DNA of 64,000 nucleotides from G965222505 sp965222505 (GTDB taxonomy: Bacteria > Bacteroidota > Rhodothermia > Rhodothermales > DATKEJ01). The stretch lies in contig OZ244956.1 in assembly GCA_965222505.1 (NCBI GenBank), positions 1,984,001 through 2,048,000 of the forward strand. The letters run 5' to 3'. The notes under the pieces are model-generated. The model was given only the letters and a program-made list of their open reading frames with translations, searched no databases and was not told the origin of the DNA. The position numbers were made by a program, and so were the translations under genes. Below are positions 18,709-27,689 of the stretch, one piece after another (the first letter of the stretch is position 1; each line of letters starts with the position of its first letter).

Positions 18709-19929
18709 ATGCCTGACCCCGGCCATTTCATTTCCATTGCCGAAGCCCGGCAAATCATTCTGGACCACCTCCTCGCGCAACCTGTGCAACGCTTGCCCTT
18801 CCGGGCCACGCTCGGGTACACCCTGGCCGAATCAGTAGTCAGCCAGGAAGCCTTTCCGCCCTTTGACAACTCCGCAATGGACGGCTTTGCCGTGCGTATA
18901 GCCGACCTGCAAACCCTCCCCGTCATCCTGCCGGTTATTGAAGATATCCCGGCAGGCAAGGCCCCTACCCAAGTGGTTCGCCCCGGCACCTGTGCCCGTA
19001 TTATGACCGGTGCCCCCCTCCCTAATGGGGCCGATGCCGTGGCCCCCGTTGAATGGACCGAACCAGCCGGGGCCAACGTCCGGTTTCTGCAAGCCCCATC
19101 CCTGGGCCGCCATATTCGTCGTGCCGGAGCCGATGTACAACCCGATGAAACCCTGGCTGAAGCCGGTACCGTCATCACGCCCCCCCTCATCGGAATACTG
19201 GCTATGCTGGGGTATGCTGAAGTAGCCGTTCGGCAGCCCCCACGTGTGGCCGTCCTCGCCACCGGGGATGAACTCGTGGATGCAACAGCCCCCCTCGGCC
19301 CCGGTCAAATTCGCAATTCGAACGGCCCGGCCCTGGCGGCACAAATTCACCATGCCGGCGGCGAGGCTGTCTACGTCGGCGTGGCCCGGGACCACACGAC
19401 CGATATTCAACGGGGCCTGCAAGAAGCGTTGGCTGAGGCCGATGTACTGGTGATCTCAGGCGGTGTCTCGGTAGGAGACTACGACCTGGTGAAACAAGAA
19501 CTGGACAACCTGGGGCTCGAACTGTTATTCTGGAAGCTCCGTCAGCGCCCCGGCAAGCCGATGGCGTTTGGATTGCTCGGCAACGTCCCGGTCTTCGGCC
19601 TGCCGGGCAATCCGGTTTCTTCATCGGTCTGTTTTGAACAGTACGTACGCCCTGCATTGGGCTATATGCTGAATCGAACTTGCCAGACACGCCCTCGCCA
19701 TCCTGCACGCCTGGCCGAAACCATCACCAAAAAATCCGGATTATATTATTTTGTGAGGGGAATTGCCGTATTCGACGAAGCTGGGCGGCTTTCCGTACGT
19801 ACGACCGGCCCCCAGGGCTCAAACCTGTTTTCGTCCGTCCTGCTTGCCAATTGCCTCATTCACCTGCCCGAACCGCTTGAACACCCCAAAGCCGGTACAC
19901 AGGTGGAAATAGAATGGCTGGATTGGTAA
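18709..19929 (+). CDS. moeA: Molybdopterin molybdotransferase MoeA
   Basis: 406 residues, full family length. MoeA inserts molybdate into adenylylated molybdopterin, the last step of molybdenum cofactor synthesis, in the cytoplasm. Family marks are PPFDNSAMDGFAV near the N-terminus, ATGDELV, ISGGVSVGDYDLVK and FGLPGNPVSS, then the C-terminal beta-barrel domain IV. It is divergent from the surface protein gene upstream, and no other cofactor-synthesis gene (moaA, mogA, mobA) is in the window, so it stands alone here. Confidence 0.93.
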   Translation: MPDPGHFISIAEARQIILDHLLAQPVQRLPFRATLGYTLAESVVSQEAFPPFDNSAMDGFAVRIADLQTLPVILPVIEDIPAGKAPTQVVRPGTCARIMTGAPLPNGADAVAPVEWTEPAGANVRFLQAPSLGRHIRRAGADVQPDETLAEAGTVITPPLIGILAMLGYAEVAVRQPPRVAVLATGDELVDATAPLGPGQIRNSNGPALAAQIHHAGGEAVYVGVARDHTTDIQRGLQEALAEADVLVISGGVSVGDYDLVKQELDNLGLELLFWKLRQRPGKPMAFGLLGNVPVFGLPGNPVSSSVCFEQYVRPALGYMLNRTCQTRPRHPARLAETITKKSGLYYFVRGIAVFDEAGRLSVRTTGPQGSNLFSSVLLANCLIHLPEPLEHPKAGTQVEIEWLDW

Positions 19930-19992
19930 ACCTGTGCACTGTAATAACGTATATGACGTGCGGATCGATTTAACACTTGATACTCCACCATC

Positions 19993-20406
19993 ATGGATCA
20001 GATTGCTTTTACGATAGATGTCTTCGAAGGCCTCGGCGAGGTTGAAGGAGCAATGCGAGCCACCGCAGACCACCTGATCCTGAAGTACCGGACCAAGGAT
20101 GCCGTCTTTGGGATGATTAAAACCGGGATGAAGGAGTTGCCCATCCCCTTCGAGCACATCTGGCGCATCCAATACCAGAATAGTATCATCGGGGGGAAAA
20201 TTACCCTGGAAACCCAACGCACAGACCTGTTCGAGAACATTCCGGGTAGCAAGCCGACGCGGCTCGTCGTTAAACTCAAACGAAAGGACCGCGCCGAGGG
20301 CGAAACGTTTGTCGAGCGCCTAAAAACCCGCCTTTCCGAATACAAACTCAACCACCCCGATGCCGAGTTGAGTGACGAGGACATTGAGTCCCTGCTGGAC
20401 GACTAA
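19993..20406 (+). CDS. Conserved-looking small protein of unknown function
   Basis: 137 residues, acidic at the end (DAELSDEDIESLLDD), without signal peptide or membrane segment. Alternating strand-like stretches (HLILKYRTKDAVFGM, IPFEHIWRIQYQNSIIGGKITLETQ) followed by a likely terminal helix recall a small PH/GRAM-like fold, but I do not recognise a family and assign no function. It follows moeA by 63 bp on the same strand and ends just before a hairpin of the heptamer type. Confidence 0.6.
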   Translation: MDQIAFTIDVFEGLGEVEGAMRATADHLILKYRTKDAVFGMIKTGMKELPIPFEHIWRIQYQNSIIGGKITLETQRTDLFENIPGSKPTRLVVKLKRKDRAEGETFVERLKTRLSEYKLNHPDAELSDEDIESLLDD

Positions 20407-20408
20407 GG

Positions 20409-20453
20409 GTATTGTGTAAGGAAGCAAAATTTACGCAATACGCAATACAAATT
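20409..20453. terminator. Hairpin with heptamer units between convergent genes
   Basis: GTATTGTGTAA (20409-20419) can pair with TTACGCAATAC (20431-20441), 10 exact pairs plus one G-U, around an 11-nt loop. Two ACGCAAT heptamers (20433-20446) and a degenerate third unit form the right arm. It begins 3 bp after the stop of the small unknown gene and may end transcription; there is no T-run. Confidence 0.5.
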
Positions 20454-20496
20454 ACGTCTCAGGTAGCCCAGATAAAGCTCAGCACAAGACCCAATT

Positions 20497-20868
20497 CTAG
20501 TTTGTACAGATGGCCCGGAGGGTACGGCGGCGGGCATCGAGGCGGTCAAACCATTCGTCCTCGCCTATTTCGTCTTCGTCCAGGTAATAGTCCCAGTGGT
20601 CTACCGTTTCCGGCTTGATGATCACCTGGGTGAGCAAGTGTGCCACGCGTTTCAGCGTTGGTTCCACACCCATTTGATGGACAAACGTGATTTGGCAAAT
20701 GCCATTATCATCTACATGCCGCACAGAAAGCCAGTTGTCTCCACAAACATGGCATGAGTAGAACCGGGAGTCGTCATCCTCGACGTGAAGCCACTCATTA
20801 TTCTCCACGGATACTTCCAGAGGTACCATGCTGTAGCAGCCACAGGCTTTGCATTTCAGATATTCCAT
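20497..20868 (-). CDS. Small protein with two CxxC pairs (zinc-ribbon-like)
   Basis: 123 residues from ATG 20868 (MEYLKCKACGCYSM); a longer frame exists but adds an uncharacteristic N-terminus. CKACGC at the start and CHVCGD about 35 residues later make a plausible four-cysteine zinc site. The remainder is acidic and rich in Trp/Tyr (DHWDYYLDEDEIGEDEWFD). I do not recognise the family. It is convergent with the preceding gene and has no obvious operon partner. Confidence 0.6.
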   Translation of the reverse strand: MEYLKCKACGCYSMVPLEVSVENNEWLHVEDDDSRFYSCHVCGDNWLSVRHVDDNGICQITFVHQMGVEPTLKRVAHLLTQVIIKPETVDHWDYYLDEDEIGEDEWFDRLDARRRTLRAICTN

Positions 20869-21076
20869 AGAAGAGATGTTGTAGGTATGCGGGAAGAGCA
20901 TAGACCTGAATGTGTTGCGTATACTCACAAAATCCTGCGATTTGCTGTTGTGGGGCTACGGTTGAACCGCCTGCACAGGGATTGCTTCATTTTTTTGCGT
21001 CCGCCTTAAACCCTGGGATCATGGGAAAGTTTTCACAAGAGGTGCAGAGGTGAAAAACCAACCCGGATCAAGGCCA

Positions 21077-23944
21077 TTAACGATATGTCGTCTGCCACCG
21101 ACCGGCTTCGAGCAGTCGGGCCAAACCTAGTTTGAGTTCTACCGGAAGAAAATGCGCAACCCGAAGCTGTACGGCCAATCCGGCCCCGATGGAGGAAAAC
21201 GTCGTGGCGGTATCGGCCGTTGCAAACAGCGTTTCCGCAAATCCGTAGGCATAGAAGGCATGGATGGAAACAGGGACAACGAGCAAGCCATCGTCCAGGT
21301 ACCATAACGGCACCCGATATTCCATACCCGCCTTGACGAACGTGCCCCCGTCCAGGAACAGTTCATCTGCATAGCCGCGTGGGACAAAGCGGTCGAGGTT
21401 GAACACGGCCCCCCGGTTTTGCATCAGCACAGCTGTTTCAAGGCGAAGGCCATGATTCCAACGCGCCAACCAGGGCAAATAGGTACGCAGGCGTGATTGC
21501 CACGCCCGGCCCAATGGACCGTCTCCGGCTATATCTAATTCTGCGAAAGAACTGAACACCCAGCCGGTATTCGGCATCAGGTCCCGCCGATTGGCCTGCA
21601 CCCGATACCCCACACTGGCTTGGGGTTCCAACGTATAACGCGTCGAGTACGCCGCAATCGGATCACCTTCATTAACCAATCTTCGCACCTGCCTTGCCTC
21701 CCCCCCCAAACCCAGCACGACGGAGGTTGAATAAACGTTGGAGGCCACCAAAATCGGCAGGGCCAAATCGAGGCGTACACCCCGTTCTTCAAACCCGATC
21801 CGGACGGTATCCACGACGGCATTCGTCTCGGCATCAACCTGTAGTGCCAGCCGGGTAAACGGCTCCCTGTACGCCGAGAGCCGGGGCCGGAGCACACTTT
21901 GCGCCGTGCGTATGGATGCACGCCCCCACCACTTGCCAGCCTGCCGGTAGCCATAGAGGCCGTAGGCCCATTGCTGCAGCAGGTCGGTGCCGGATATGCC
22001 TGCCCCCAAACCCCAGCCCAGGTCAAAATCGTCCCGGTCGCCGATGGTCTCCGGAACCACAACCCAGGGGTACAAGGCACGGGGTTTCAGGTAGCGCCAG
22101 ACCCGATACGGTGCGCTGGTCACCTTCGGCTTTGCTTTGGCGACCATTGCAGCAGACCAGTCCACTGTTTTTCCAGCCTGGGTTGCGGTATGCGGTACAC
22201 GCACGGCCGCGTGGACGTCAAAGGGCATCACGGCCAGCCGATACTGCTCATGTTCATAGTGAATGTAGGCCACGGTGCGGCCGTCCGGGGAAAGTGCCGG
22301 TTCCATCGCGCCGTAGGCCACATTCGTCAAGCGGTACACCTGATCGGTCCAGGCGTCCAGCGCATACACATTGGCGATGCCACCGGGGTCGGCGGTAAAG
22401 AGGAGGTACCGGCCATCGGCACTCCAGGCCGGGTCGTAGACGAAACCGTCGACAAAGACCACCCACGGCGCAAGGCGGAGTTGCTTCCCGGCTTGCCACC
22501 CGGAAGCCCGGAACAATCCTTGCCGCCCCTCTACGTTCATCAAAACCGCGACGGTCCGCCCGTTTGGTGCAGGGGCAAGGTGTTTGATGCGCGTGCGTCC
22601 CGGTGTTGAAACCGCACACAGGGAATCCCCACCACACCAGGAGACCCATTGGGTAAACGGCCCCTGGTTGCGTACGGCCCATCGGGTGCCGTCAGGATGG
22701 CTCACCGGGGCATACGTCCGCCCGCCGTGGGTGAGTTGTTGGGTCTGGCCCGAGGCGAGGTCCAGCGCAAAGGCCTCGGCAATGGACTTGATCCGCACCA
22801 GCGGATCGGACAGATAGCGAGCATACTGTACGGTGCCGGTTTGTGGATCGAGGCTGTAGTAATAATCCTCGGTAATGCTTTCGTGCGCCACAACGCTGCG
22901 GTGTGCGTTGTTTACCGTTACCTTGTAAAAACCAGGGCGCTCGTCGTAACCGCTGTGGTATACGAGAAGGGCTTCATCGTCCAGCCAACGGGGACGGCGC
23001 GACCGCACGCCTGCGCCGCCGGTCAGGTAGGTGGGCGTGGTCAACGTGCCCAGTGTAGCGATGCGCTCATTTTCCTGTGTTTGGGCCTGTTGCCGAAAAC
23101 CTCGGGCCAGCGTCCAGGGCCATTGTCCGGTAGCGTGCCGCAGGGCAAAGCCGAACCCGAAGTAGGGCCATCGGTTGTAGGTGCGGAGGGTCTTTTGCAG
23201 CGTCTCCACGCCGAGGGAATCGGCGAGGTATTGCACGAAAAACCCGCCGCCGATGTAGAACCGGTCCAGGGGTAGCGTGTACACCGGAGGATCCATGATC
23301 TGGGCCAGCCGCCACGGACGGGCCGCCCCCATCGCCGCCCGGTACTGCATGTTGCGGTACCCGTAGTTCAGCCGACCGGCATGCACCGGATGATGCGCCT
23401 GAGGTTGACTTTCCAGGTACACGGCCAGCCCTTCGATAAACCCCGGCGGCGCACTGAAGTTGAGGGCCCGTGCCCAATCGGGTGCGGCCAGTCCCAACGC
23501 CGCCCCAATCCCGAACCGGGGCCGGATCTGGGCATGCAGCGCATGGGTAAGTTCATGCGGCATCACCTGATCGATCCATGAAACGTGGCCGGGACTGAGG
23601 GCTTTCCCCTGGATGGCTGTGCCTTCCACTTCGATGCGATACGGCACCGGCGAGACGAAGCCGTTGGACCGGTCATTGTAGGCATTCAGAATCAGCGGGG
23701 AACGCACGGACCGGCGCAGCCCTACCAGGGCTTCCACCTGCGGGTATGCCGCTTCCATGACCTCAAGGGACTCCTGCACCAATGCCTCCTCACCGGCCTG
23801 ATAGATCACCTCGAAGCGCGGCGTCTGAAATACCCGGTACTGTACCCCCGGCGGCCGGTAGACTACGCCATAAATCGACTGCCCCGTGCTGGTCATCGGC
23901 CACAGGACCAAACACATCAGAAAGAAATACCATCTGGTTTTCAT
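21077..23944 (-). CDS. Outer-membrane protein: zinc metallopeptidase-like, beta-propeller and beta-barrel domains
   Basis: 955 residues from ATG 23944. Signal peptide about 1-21 (MTSTGQ). Residues 40-260 look like a gluzincin-type (peptidase MA-like) domain: H130-E-L-T-H134 supplies the HExxH zinc site and Glu171 in GFIEGLAVYLE is the usual third ligand. Residues about 300-600 hold TolB-like propeller blades (PDGRTVAYIHYEHEQYRL, SADGRYLLFTADPGGIANVYALD). The last third consists of long amphipathic strands typical of an outer-membrane barrel. A secreted protease or sensor held at the barrel is plausible; substrate unknown. The start overlaps the stop of the upstream ATPase gene as ATGA, which supports this start over one 9 bp earlier. 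Confidence 0.72.
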   Translation of the reverse strand: MKTRWYFFLMCLVLWPMTSTGQSIYGVVYRPPGVQYRVFQTPRFEVIYQAGEEALVQESLEVMEAAYPQVEALVGLRRSVRSPLILNAYNDRSNGFVSPVPYRIEVEGTAIQGKALSPGHVSWIDQVMPHELTHALHAQIRPRFGIGAALGLAAPDWARALNFSAPPGFIEGLAVYLESQPQAHHPVHAGRLNYGYRNMQYRAAMGAARPWRLAQIMDPPVYTLPLDRFYIGGGFFVQYLADSLGVETLQKTLRTYNRWPYFGFGFALRHATGQWPWTLARGFRQQAQTQENERIATLGTLTTPTYLTGGAGVRSRRPRWLDDEALLVYHSGYDERPGFYKVTVNNAHRSVVAHESITEDYYYSLDPQTGTVQYARYLSDPLVRIKSIAEAFALDLASGQTQQLTHGGRTYAPVSHPDGTRWAVRNQGPFTQWVSWCGGDSLCAVSTPGRTRIKHLAPAPNGRTVAVLMNVEGRQGLFRASGWQAGKQLRLAPWVVFVDGFVYDPAWSADGRYLLFTADPGGIANVYALDAWTDQVYRLTNVAYGAMEPALSPDGRTVAYIHYEHEQYRLAVMPFDVHAAVRVPHTATQAGKTVDWSAAMVAKAKPKVTSAPYRVWRYLKPRALYPWVVVPETIGDRDDFDLGWGLGAGISGTDLLQQWAYGLYGYRQAGKWWGRASIRTAQSVLRPRLSAYREPFTRLALQVDAETNAVVDTVRIGFEERGVRLDLALPILVASNVYSTSVVLGLGGEARQVRRLVNEGDPIAAYSTRYTLEPQASVGYRVQANRRDLMPNTGWVFSSFAELDIAGDGPLGRAWQSRLRTYLPWLARWNHGLRLETAVLMQNRGAVFNLDRFVPRGYADELFLDGGTFVKAGMEYRVPLWYLDDGLLVVPVSIHAFYAYGFAETLFATADTATTFSSIGAGLAVQLRVAHFLPVELKLGLARLLEAGRWQTTYR

Positions 23945-25077
23945 ACCACCCATTCCCCATAATTCAGAGGCGTGATCACTTTAAATTTCGACGCAGGGTA
24001 CGCTTTTTTCCAACCCCCAGGGACTTTTACCCGTTTCTTTTCATTCCACGTCATTTCATAGGCATACAGCGTTCCCTTCCTTTCTTCAACCCAATCTATT
24101 TCTTGCTGATCATAGGTTCTCCAAAAATAGTTGTTTACAATCAGTCTATTGTATGTCTGATATTTGATCCGCTCGCTTATGATGTAATTTTCCCAGAGTT
24201 GGCCCACATCATTTCTGAGTTCAACCGGGTTCATATTGGCGGTGATTACATTTCGTAATCCATTATCATAGAAGTACCATTTGCTGCTTTTGGTTACTTC
24301 CTTTCTGAGGTTTCTACTGAAACCGCCTACCTTGAACAAGACGTACACCTTTGCTAGCAAATCCAGATATTTTTCAACCGTGTTTTTGCTCATCGACAAC
24401 TGACGGCCCAGTTCACCATAAGACACTTCGGTACCCACTTGAAAGGCGATGAGCCTGAGCAAAGCCAGGATCTTGTCTGCGTTTCTAATATTTTCGAACG
24501 CCAGGATATCTTTCAATAAATAGTCGTTTACGATTTCCTGCAAATAGTGTGCTTTTTCGTCTTGATCTTTGAGGTGCAAGAGCTCGGGATAATTCCCATA
24601 AACGAGCCGATGCCTCAGGTTACCTATGCTTTCGACCGGATCCTCGATGGCCCGGTACTCCGCTTCCGAAAACGGAAACAAATAAAACGTTTTCTTTCGC
24701 CCGGTTAGCGGCTCTCCCGTATACGTTCGCATGTCAAAGGCCGATGAGCCGGTTACAAACACGGATAACCCTTTGATCTCGTCAACCATTAACTTTAACA
24801 CATGGCCGATCTCTGGTATCTTTTGTGCCTCATCGATCACCAGGATCCGTTTGTTGCCCAACATATTTTTATAATGGGCAACGCTTCTGCGCCGTAGCAG
24901 CTCGCGTACGGAAAAGTCTTCCCCATTAAGCAGCAGAACATCCTCTTTTCGTTGCGCAATGATTTGTTTGAGGAGTACCGTTTTTCCAACGCGCCTCGGC
25001 CCCAACAAGACGACGACCTTGTTGGGCGTGATGGCATCAAGCAACTGCGCCGTTATTTGCCGTTCGATCAGAAACAT
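23941..25077 (-). CDS. AAA-type ATPase with DUF4143 C-terminal domain
   Basis: 378 residues. Walker A GPRRVGKT (about 26-33) and Walker B ILVIDEAQK (about 77-85) form the AAA_14 ATPase core. A winged-helix-like stretch (YGELGRQLSMSKNTVEKYLDLL) and the DUF4143 region with a restriction-nuclease-like pattern (NYFWRTYDQQEIDWVEER) complete the usual architecture. Members are widespread, often on mobile or defence islands, and their role is poorly known. The gene is markedly AT-richer than its surroundings, suggesting transfer. A 9-bp inverted repeat lies in its upstream region. Its end overlaps the next gene by 4 bp, probably a chance consequence of insertion. Confidence 0.85.
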   Translation of the reverse strand: MFLIERQITAQLLDAITPNKVVVLLGPRRVGKTVLLKQIIAQRKEDVLLLNGEDFSVRELLRRRSVAHYKNMLGNKRILVIDEAQKIPEIGHVLKLMVDEIKGLSVFVTGSSAFDMRTYTGEPLTGRKKTFYLFPFSEAEYRAIEDPVESIGNLRHRLVYGNYPELLHLKDQDEKAHYLQEIVNDYLLKDILAFENIRNADKILALLRLIAFQVGTEVSYGELGRQLSMSKNTVEKYLDLLAKVYVLFKVGGFSRNLRKEVTKSSKWYFYDNGLRNVITANMNPVELRNDVGQLWENYIISERIKYQTYNRLIVNNYFWRTYDQQEIDWVEERKGTLYAYEMTWNEKKRVKVPGGWKKAYPASKFKVITPLNYGEWVV

Positions 25078-25089
25078 CTTTCGAACCTC

Positions 25090-25123
25090 TTACTGACTCA
25101 ATTAACCCAAATTCAGTCAGTAA
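25090..25123. promoter_or_regulatory. 9-bp inverted repeat before the DUF4143 ATPase gene
   Basis: TTACTGACT (25090-25098) and AGTCAGTAA (25115-25123) are exact complements, 13 bp upstream of the ATPase start, in AT-rich DNA. It could be an operator used for autoregulation. No matching regulator is adjacent. Confidence 0.4.
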
Positions 25124-25260
25124 ATAAACTCAATTGACGATTTTTTGTTGCAGAACGCAACGGCTTCAACGAAGAACAAACGGCATCACCCGGTCGATTC
25201 AGAAAAGTCAGTGAGGTAGATCAATCGGGGACCTGAGAGAATTGCCCGTTCGATGTATGA

Positions 25261-27576
25261 TTATTTGCCTTGAACCAAGACCAAGATCACCCCTGTTCCG
25301 TCCTCTTCAAACGGCTCCAAGGCCTTGCCAAGAACCATGCCGAAACCGAGTTTTTCCGGATCGGCGCGCATGGCGTGGCCGAGCACCGAACTGGTTACCA
25401 GTAGATCGCCCCGCCGGATGGGACCTGCTTCAGTCGTCACCTTCGTCGGAATAACACCGGCGATGCCTAACGGCACTTGATCTGATGAGGCCAGGCTCGT
25501 ATCCGTCAACAACACCCCTGGACGCGTGGCATAGACCCCGGCTACTCGGGTGGAATAGGCTTCTCTGGACCGCTCCATCGTTCGGTCACTTTGGGTTGAG
25601 ATGATCAGCACATCGCCGGGTTCATATTCGTGACGTGCGCCCTCGACTTTGAATACCTCGGCAAGATCGGCCCCGCCGCCGATGAAGCTACCGTCGGCGC
25701 GTACATCCCCATTGGCATCAATACGCATCCGAGTATTGTTTTGTGTGTAATCGCGCCCAGCCCCGAAGGTGAAATGCAAACTGGTATCGGCGGTTGAAGT
25801 ATGGCGGATCATGGCCCACTTATTGACCAGTAAGCCCAGGGTATCCACTTCACCCAGGATAATCCCCGATCCAAAATTACCGTTCGCATCGCTATAAAGT
25901 CCTTGAACGGCTTTCTCGCTTTCGAGGATGACCGATTCGGTGGTATCCAGGGCTGCGCTGGACAGGTTAAGTTCAGCATCCTGGATGTGCATGGTTGTAG
26001 CGGGCGCATGGGTACCCAGACCAAAACCGCCGGCAGCCCGAACAAGGAACTGGTTCGGTGCGGAAGAAACAAGTGGGGTCTGAATGGAAGACCGGTCATT
26101 CCAGATGAAGGTTCCGGCATGGATAGCCTGCGCGGAGTAGCCGGCTGCAAAGCTATACGCTCCCCGTGCGATATTGAAGCGCCCTCCGGGAATGATTGAA
26201 CCGTCACCCGCGGCGGCGTTGTTAGCTCCTCCCCCTACTGTGGCATAGGAACCGGAGGTTGTATTGCTTTGTCCCCCGCCGACGACGGCCCCTAGATTGT
26301 TTGCCTGATTGCCAGCCCCGCCCCCTACCGTAGCAGAGGTACCGGAGGCGTGATTTCCGACACCGCCACCAACCGTCGCGTTGGGATAGGAAACGATGTT
26401 GTCTTGCCCGCCCCCAATGGTTGCATACGATGCCTCATCCCGTGTCTGATTCCCTTCCCCTCCGCCAATAGCCGAATAGGCATTTCGTGCGACGTTCTGC
26501 GCGCCACCAGCGATGGTGGCATAAGCATCCTCGGTGGTATTTTCAGTACCGCCGGCGATGGTGGTATAGGAGCCCTCGGCCGTATTATATTGGCCGCCGC
26601 CGACGGCGGAACCCAACCCGTATGCAGTATTTTCACGGCCCCCGCTGACGGTTATATAATGACCAGAAGCGGTGTTGCCGTATCCCCCACTTGTGGTCGC
26701 ATAACTACCCCATGAAATATTGCCGGCCCCTCCGCCAATAGCCGAATAGGGGCCACCTGCGCGGTTGGCCCATCCTCCACTAATAGTTGCATAGAGGTTT
26801 GTTGCATCATTTCGCCAGCCTCCACCAACTGTTGCATAGTCACCGGTTGCATAGTGACGACTCCCTCCACTCACCGTTGCATAGTCGCCGTACGCATAGC
26901 TGTTGTTCCCTCCGCTCACGGTCGCATAATATCCAGCGTAATTGGCCCATCCTCCACCGACGGTCGCATAGTCGCCCAAGGCACCACTATTCTCTCCCCC
27001 CCCAACGGTTGCATAGTTACCCCTGGTACTATTGTCACGTCCTCCGCCAATAGTTCCATAGTGACCAAGTGACTCGTTGGACCAGATCCAACCAACCCTG
27101 TTGTTACGCCCTCCGCCAATAGTTCCATAGTGACCCAATACCTCGCTACCTCCACCTCCACCCACAGTCGAAAGGCGTCCAGATATCGCGTTGTCAACCC
27201 CTCCGGCTATGGTTGAAAAGTAGCCGTTGCCTGTGTTCCCAAGACCTCCGCCTACCGTAGTTCCCGACGCCCCTGCGACGTTTTCCCGACCGCCACCGAC
27301 GGTGGAACTCCAGGCATCGGCCTTATTGCTCCAACCTCCACCGACGCTGGCATAGTCTCCGTCGGCCGTATTGTCTCGGCCCCCGGCAATGGTGGCATAA
27401 GCTCCGGGCATCGCGTTCAAAACAGCGCCCAGGTGCAGCGCCGGACTACCCCCGCCCGTACTTTGGCGAATCTCAAGCAGACCTTGGTATGAAAGCGGCG
27501 TGGCTTGTTGGGCCTGCATCTCGACCGGGACCGATAACAACAGACCAACCAGAAACAAAAAGCTTAGTGTACGCAT
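25261..27576 (-). CDS. Surface protein with about 27 YadA-head-like 16-residue repeats
   Basis: 771 residues from ATG 27576 (MRTLSFLFLVGLLLSVPVEMQAQ). Residues about 50-500 are a tandem array with a period near 16, consensus G-x-Y-A-T-V-G-G-G-x-x-N-x-A, like the left-handed coil of YadA/Hia trimeric adhesin heads. The array ends in GAYSFAAGYSAQAIHAGTFIWND. The remaining 270 residues (MHIQDAELNLSS ... GGADLAEVFKVEG ... GVIPTKVTTEAGPIRRGDLLVTSS) resemble the C-terminal part of many bacterial repeat proteins with a putative chaperone/head-like fold. There is no trimeric membrane anchor and no YPNPF sorting domain, so how it reaches or stays on the surface is unclear. It is the last of three large surface genes in a row on this strand. 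Confidence 0.72.
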   Translation of the reverse strand: MRTLSFLFLVGLLLSVPVEMQAQQATPLSYQGLLEIRQSTGGGSPALHLGAVLNAMPGAYATIAGGRDNTADGDYASVGGGWSNKADAWSSTVGGGRENVAGASGTTVGGGLGNTGNGYFSTIAGGVDNAISGRLSTVGGGGGSEVLGHYGTIGGGRNNRVGWIWSNESLGHYGTIGGGRDNSTRGNYATVGGGENSGALGDYATVGGGWANYAGYYATVSGGNNSYAYGDYATVSGGSRHYATGDYATVGGGWRNDATNLYATISGGWANRAGGPYSAIGGGAGNISWGSYATTSGGYGNTASGHYITVSGGRENTAYGLGSAVGGGQYNTAEGSYTTIAGGTENTTEDAYATIAGGAQNVARNAYSAIGGGEGNQTRDEASYATIGGGQDNIVSYPNATVGGGVGNHASGTSATVGGGAGNQANNLGAVVGGGQSNTTSGSYATVGGGANNAAAGDGSIIPGGRFNIARGAYSFAAGYSAQAIHAGTFIWNDRSSIQTPLVSSAPNQFLVRAAGGFGLGTHAPATTMHIQDAELNLSSAALDTTESVILESEKAVQGLYSDANGNFGSGIILGEVDTLGLLVNKWAMIRHTSTADTSLHFTFGAGRDYTQNNTRMRIDANGDVRADGSFIGGGADLAEVFKVEGARHEYEPGDVLIISTQSDRTMERSREAYSTRVAGVYATRPGVLLTDTSLASSDQVPLGIAGVIPTKVTTEAGPIRRGDLLVTSSVLGHAMRADPEKLGFGMVLGKALEPFEEDGTGVILVLVQGK

Positions 27577-27689
27577 GATGTTGGGGATTGGATAAGCCGA
27601 TATATTTACTGCAGGAAGAGCCATCGCTGCCCTCTCCCACAGCATATCCCTATGCGACGTATTAGGGAAAAGGGTGGAGCTTGAATTGC

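Noticed and set aside
25900..27420. Period-48 DNA repeats on the + strand, possible satellite
   Set aside because: They are the codons of the 16-residue protein repeats; frame is kept throughout and synonymous sites vary.
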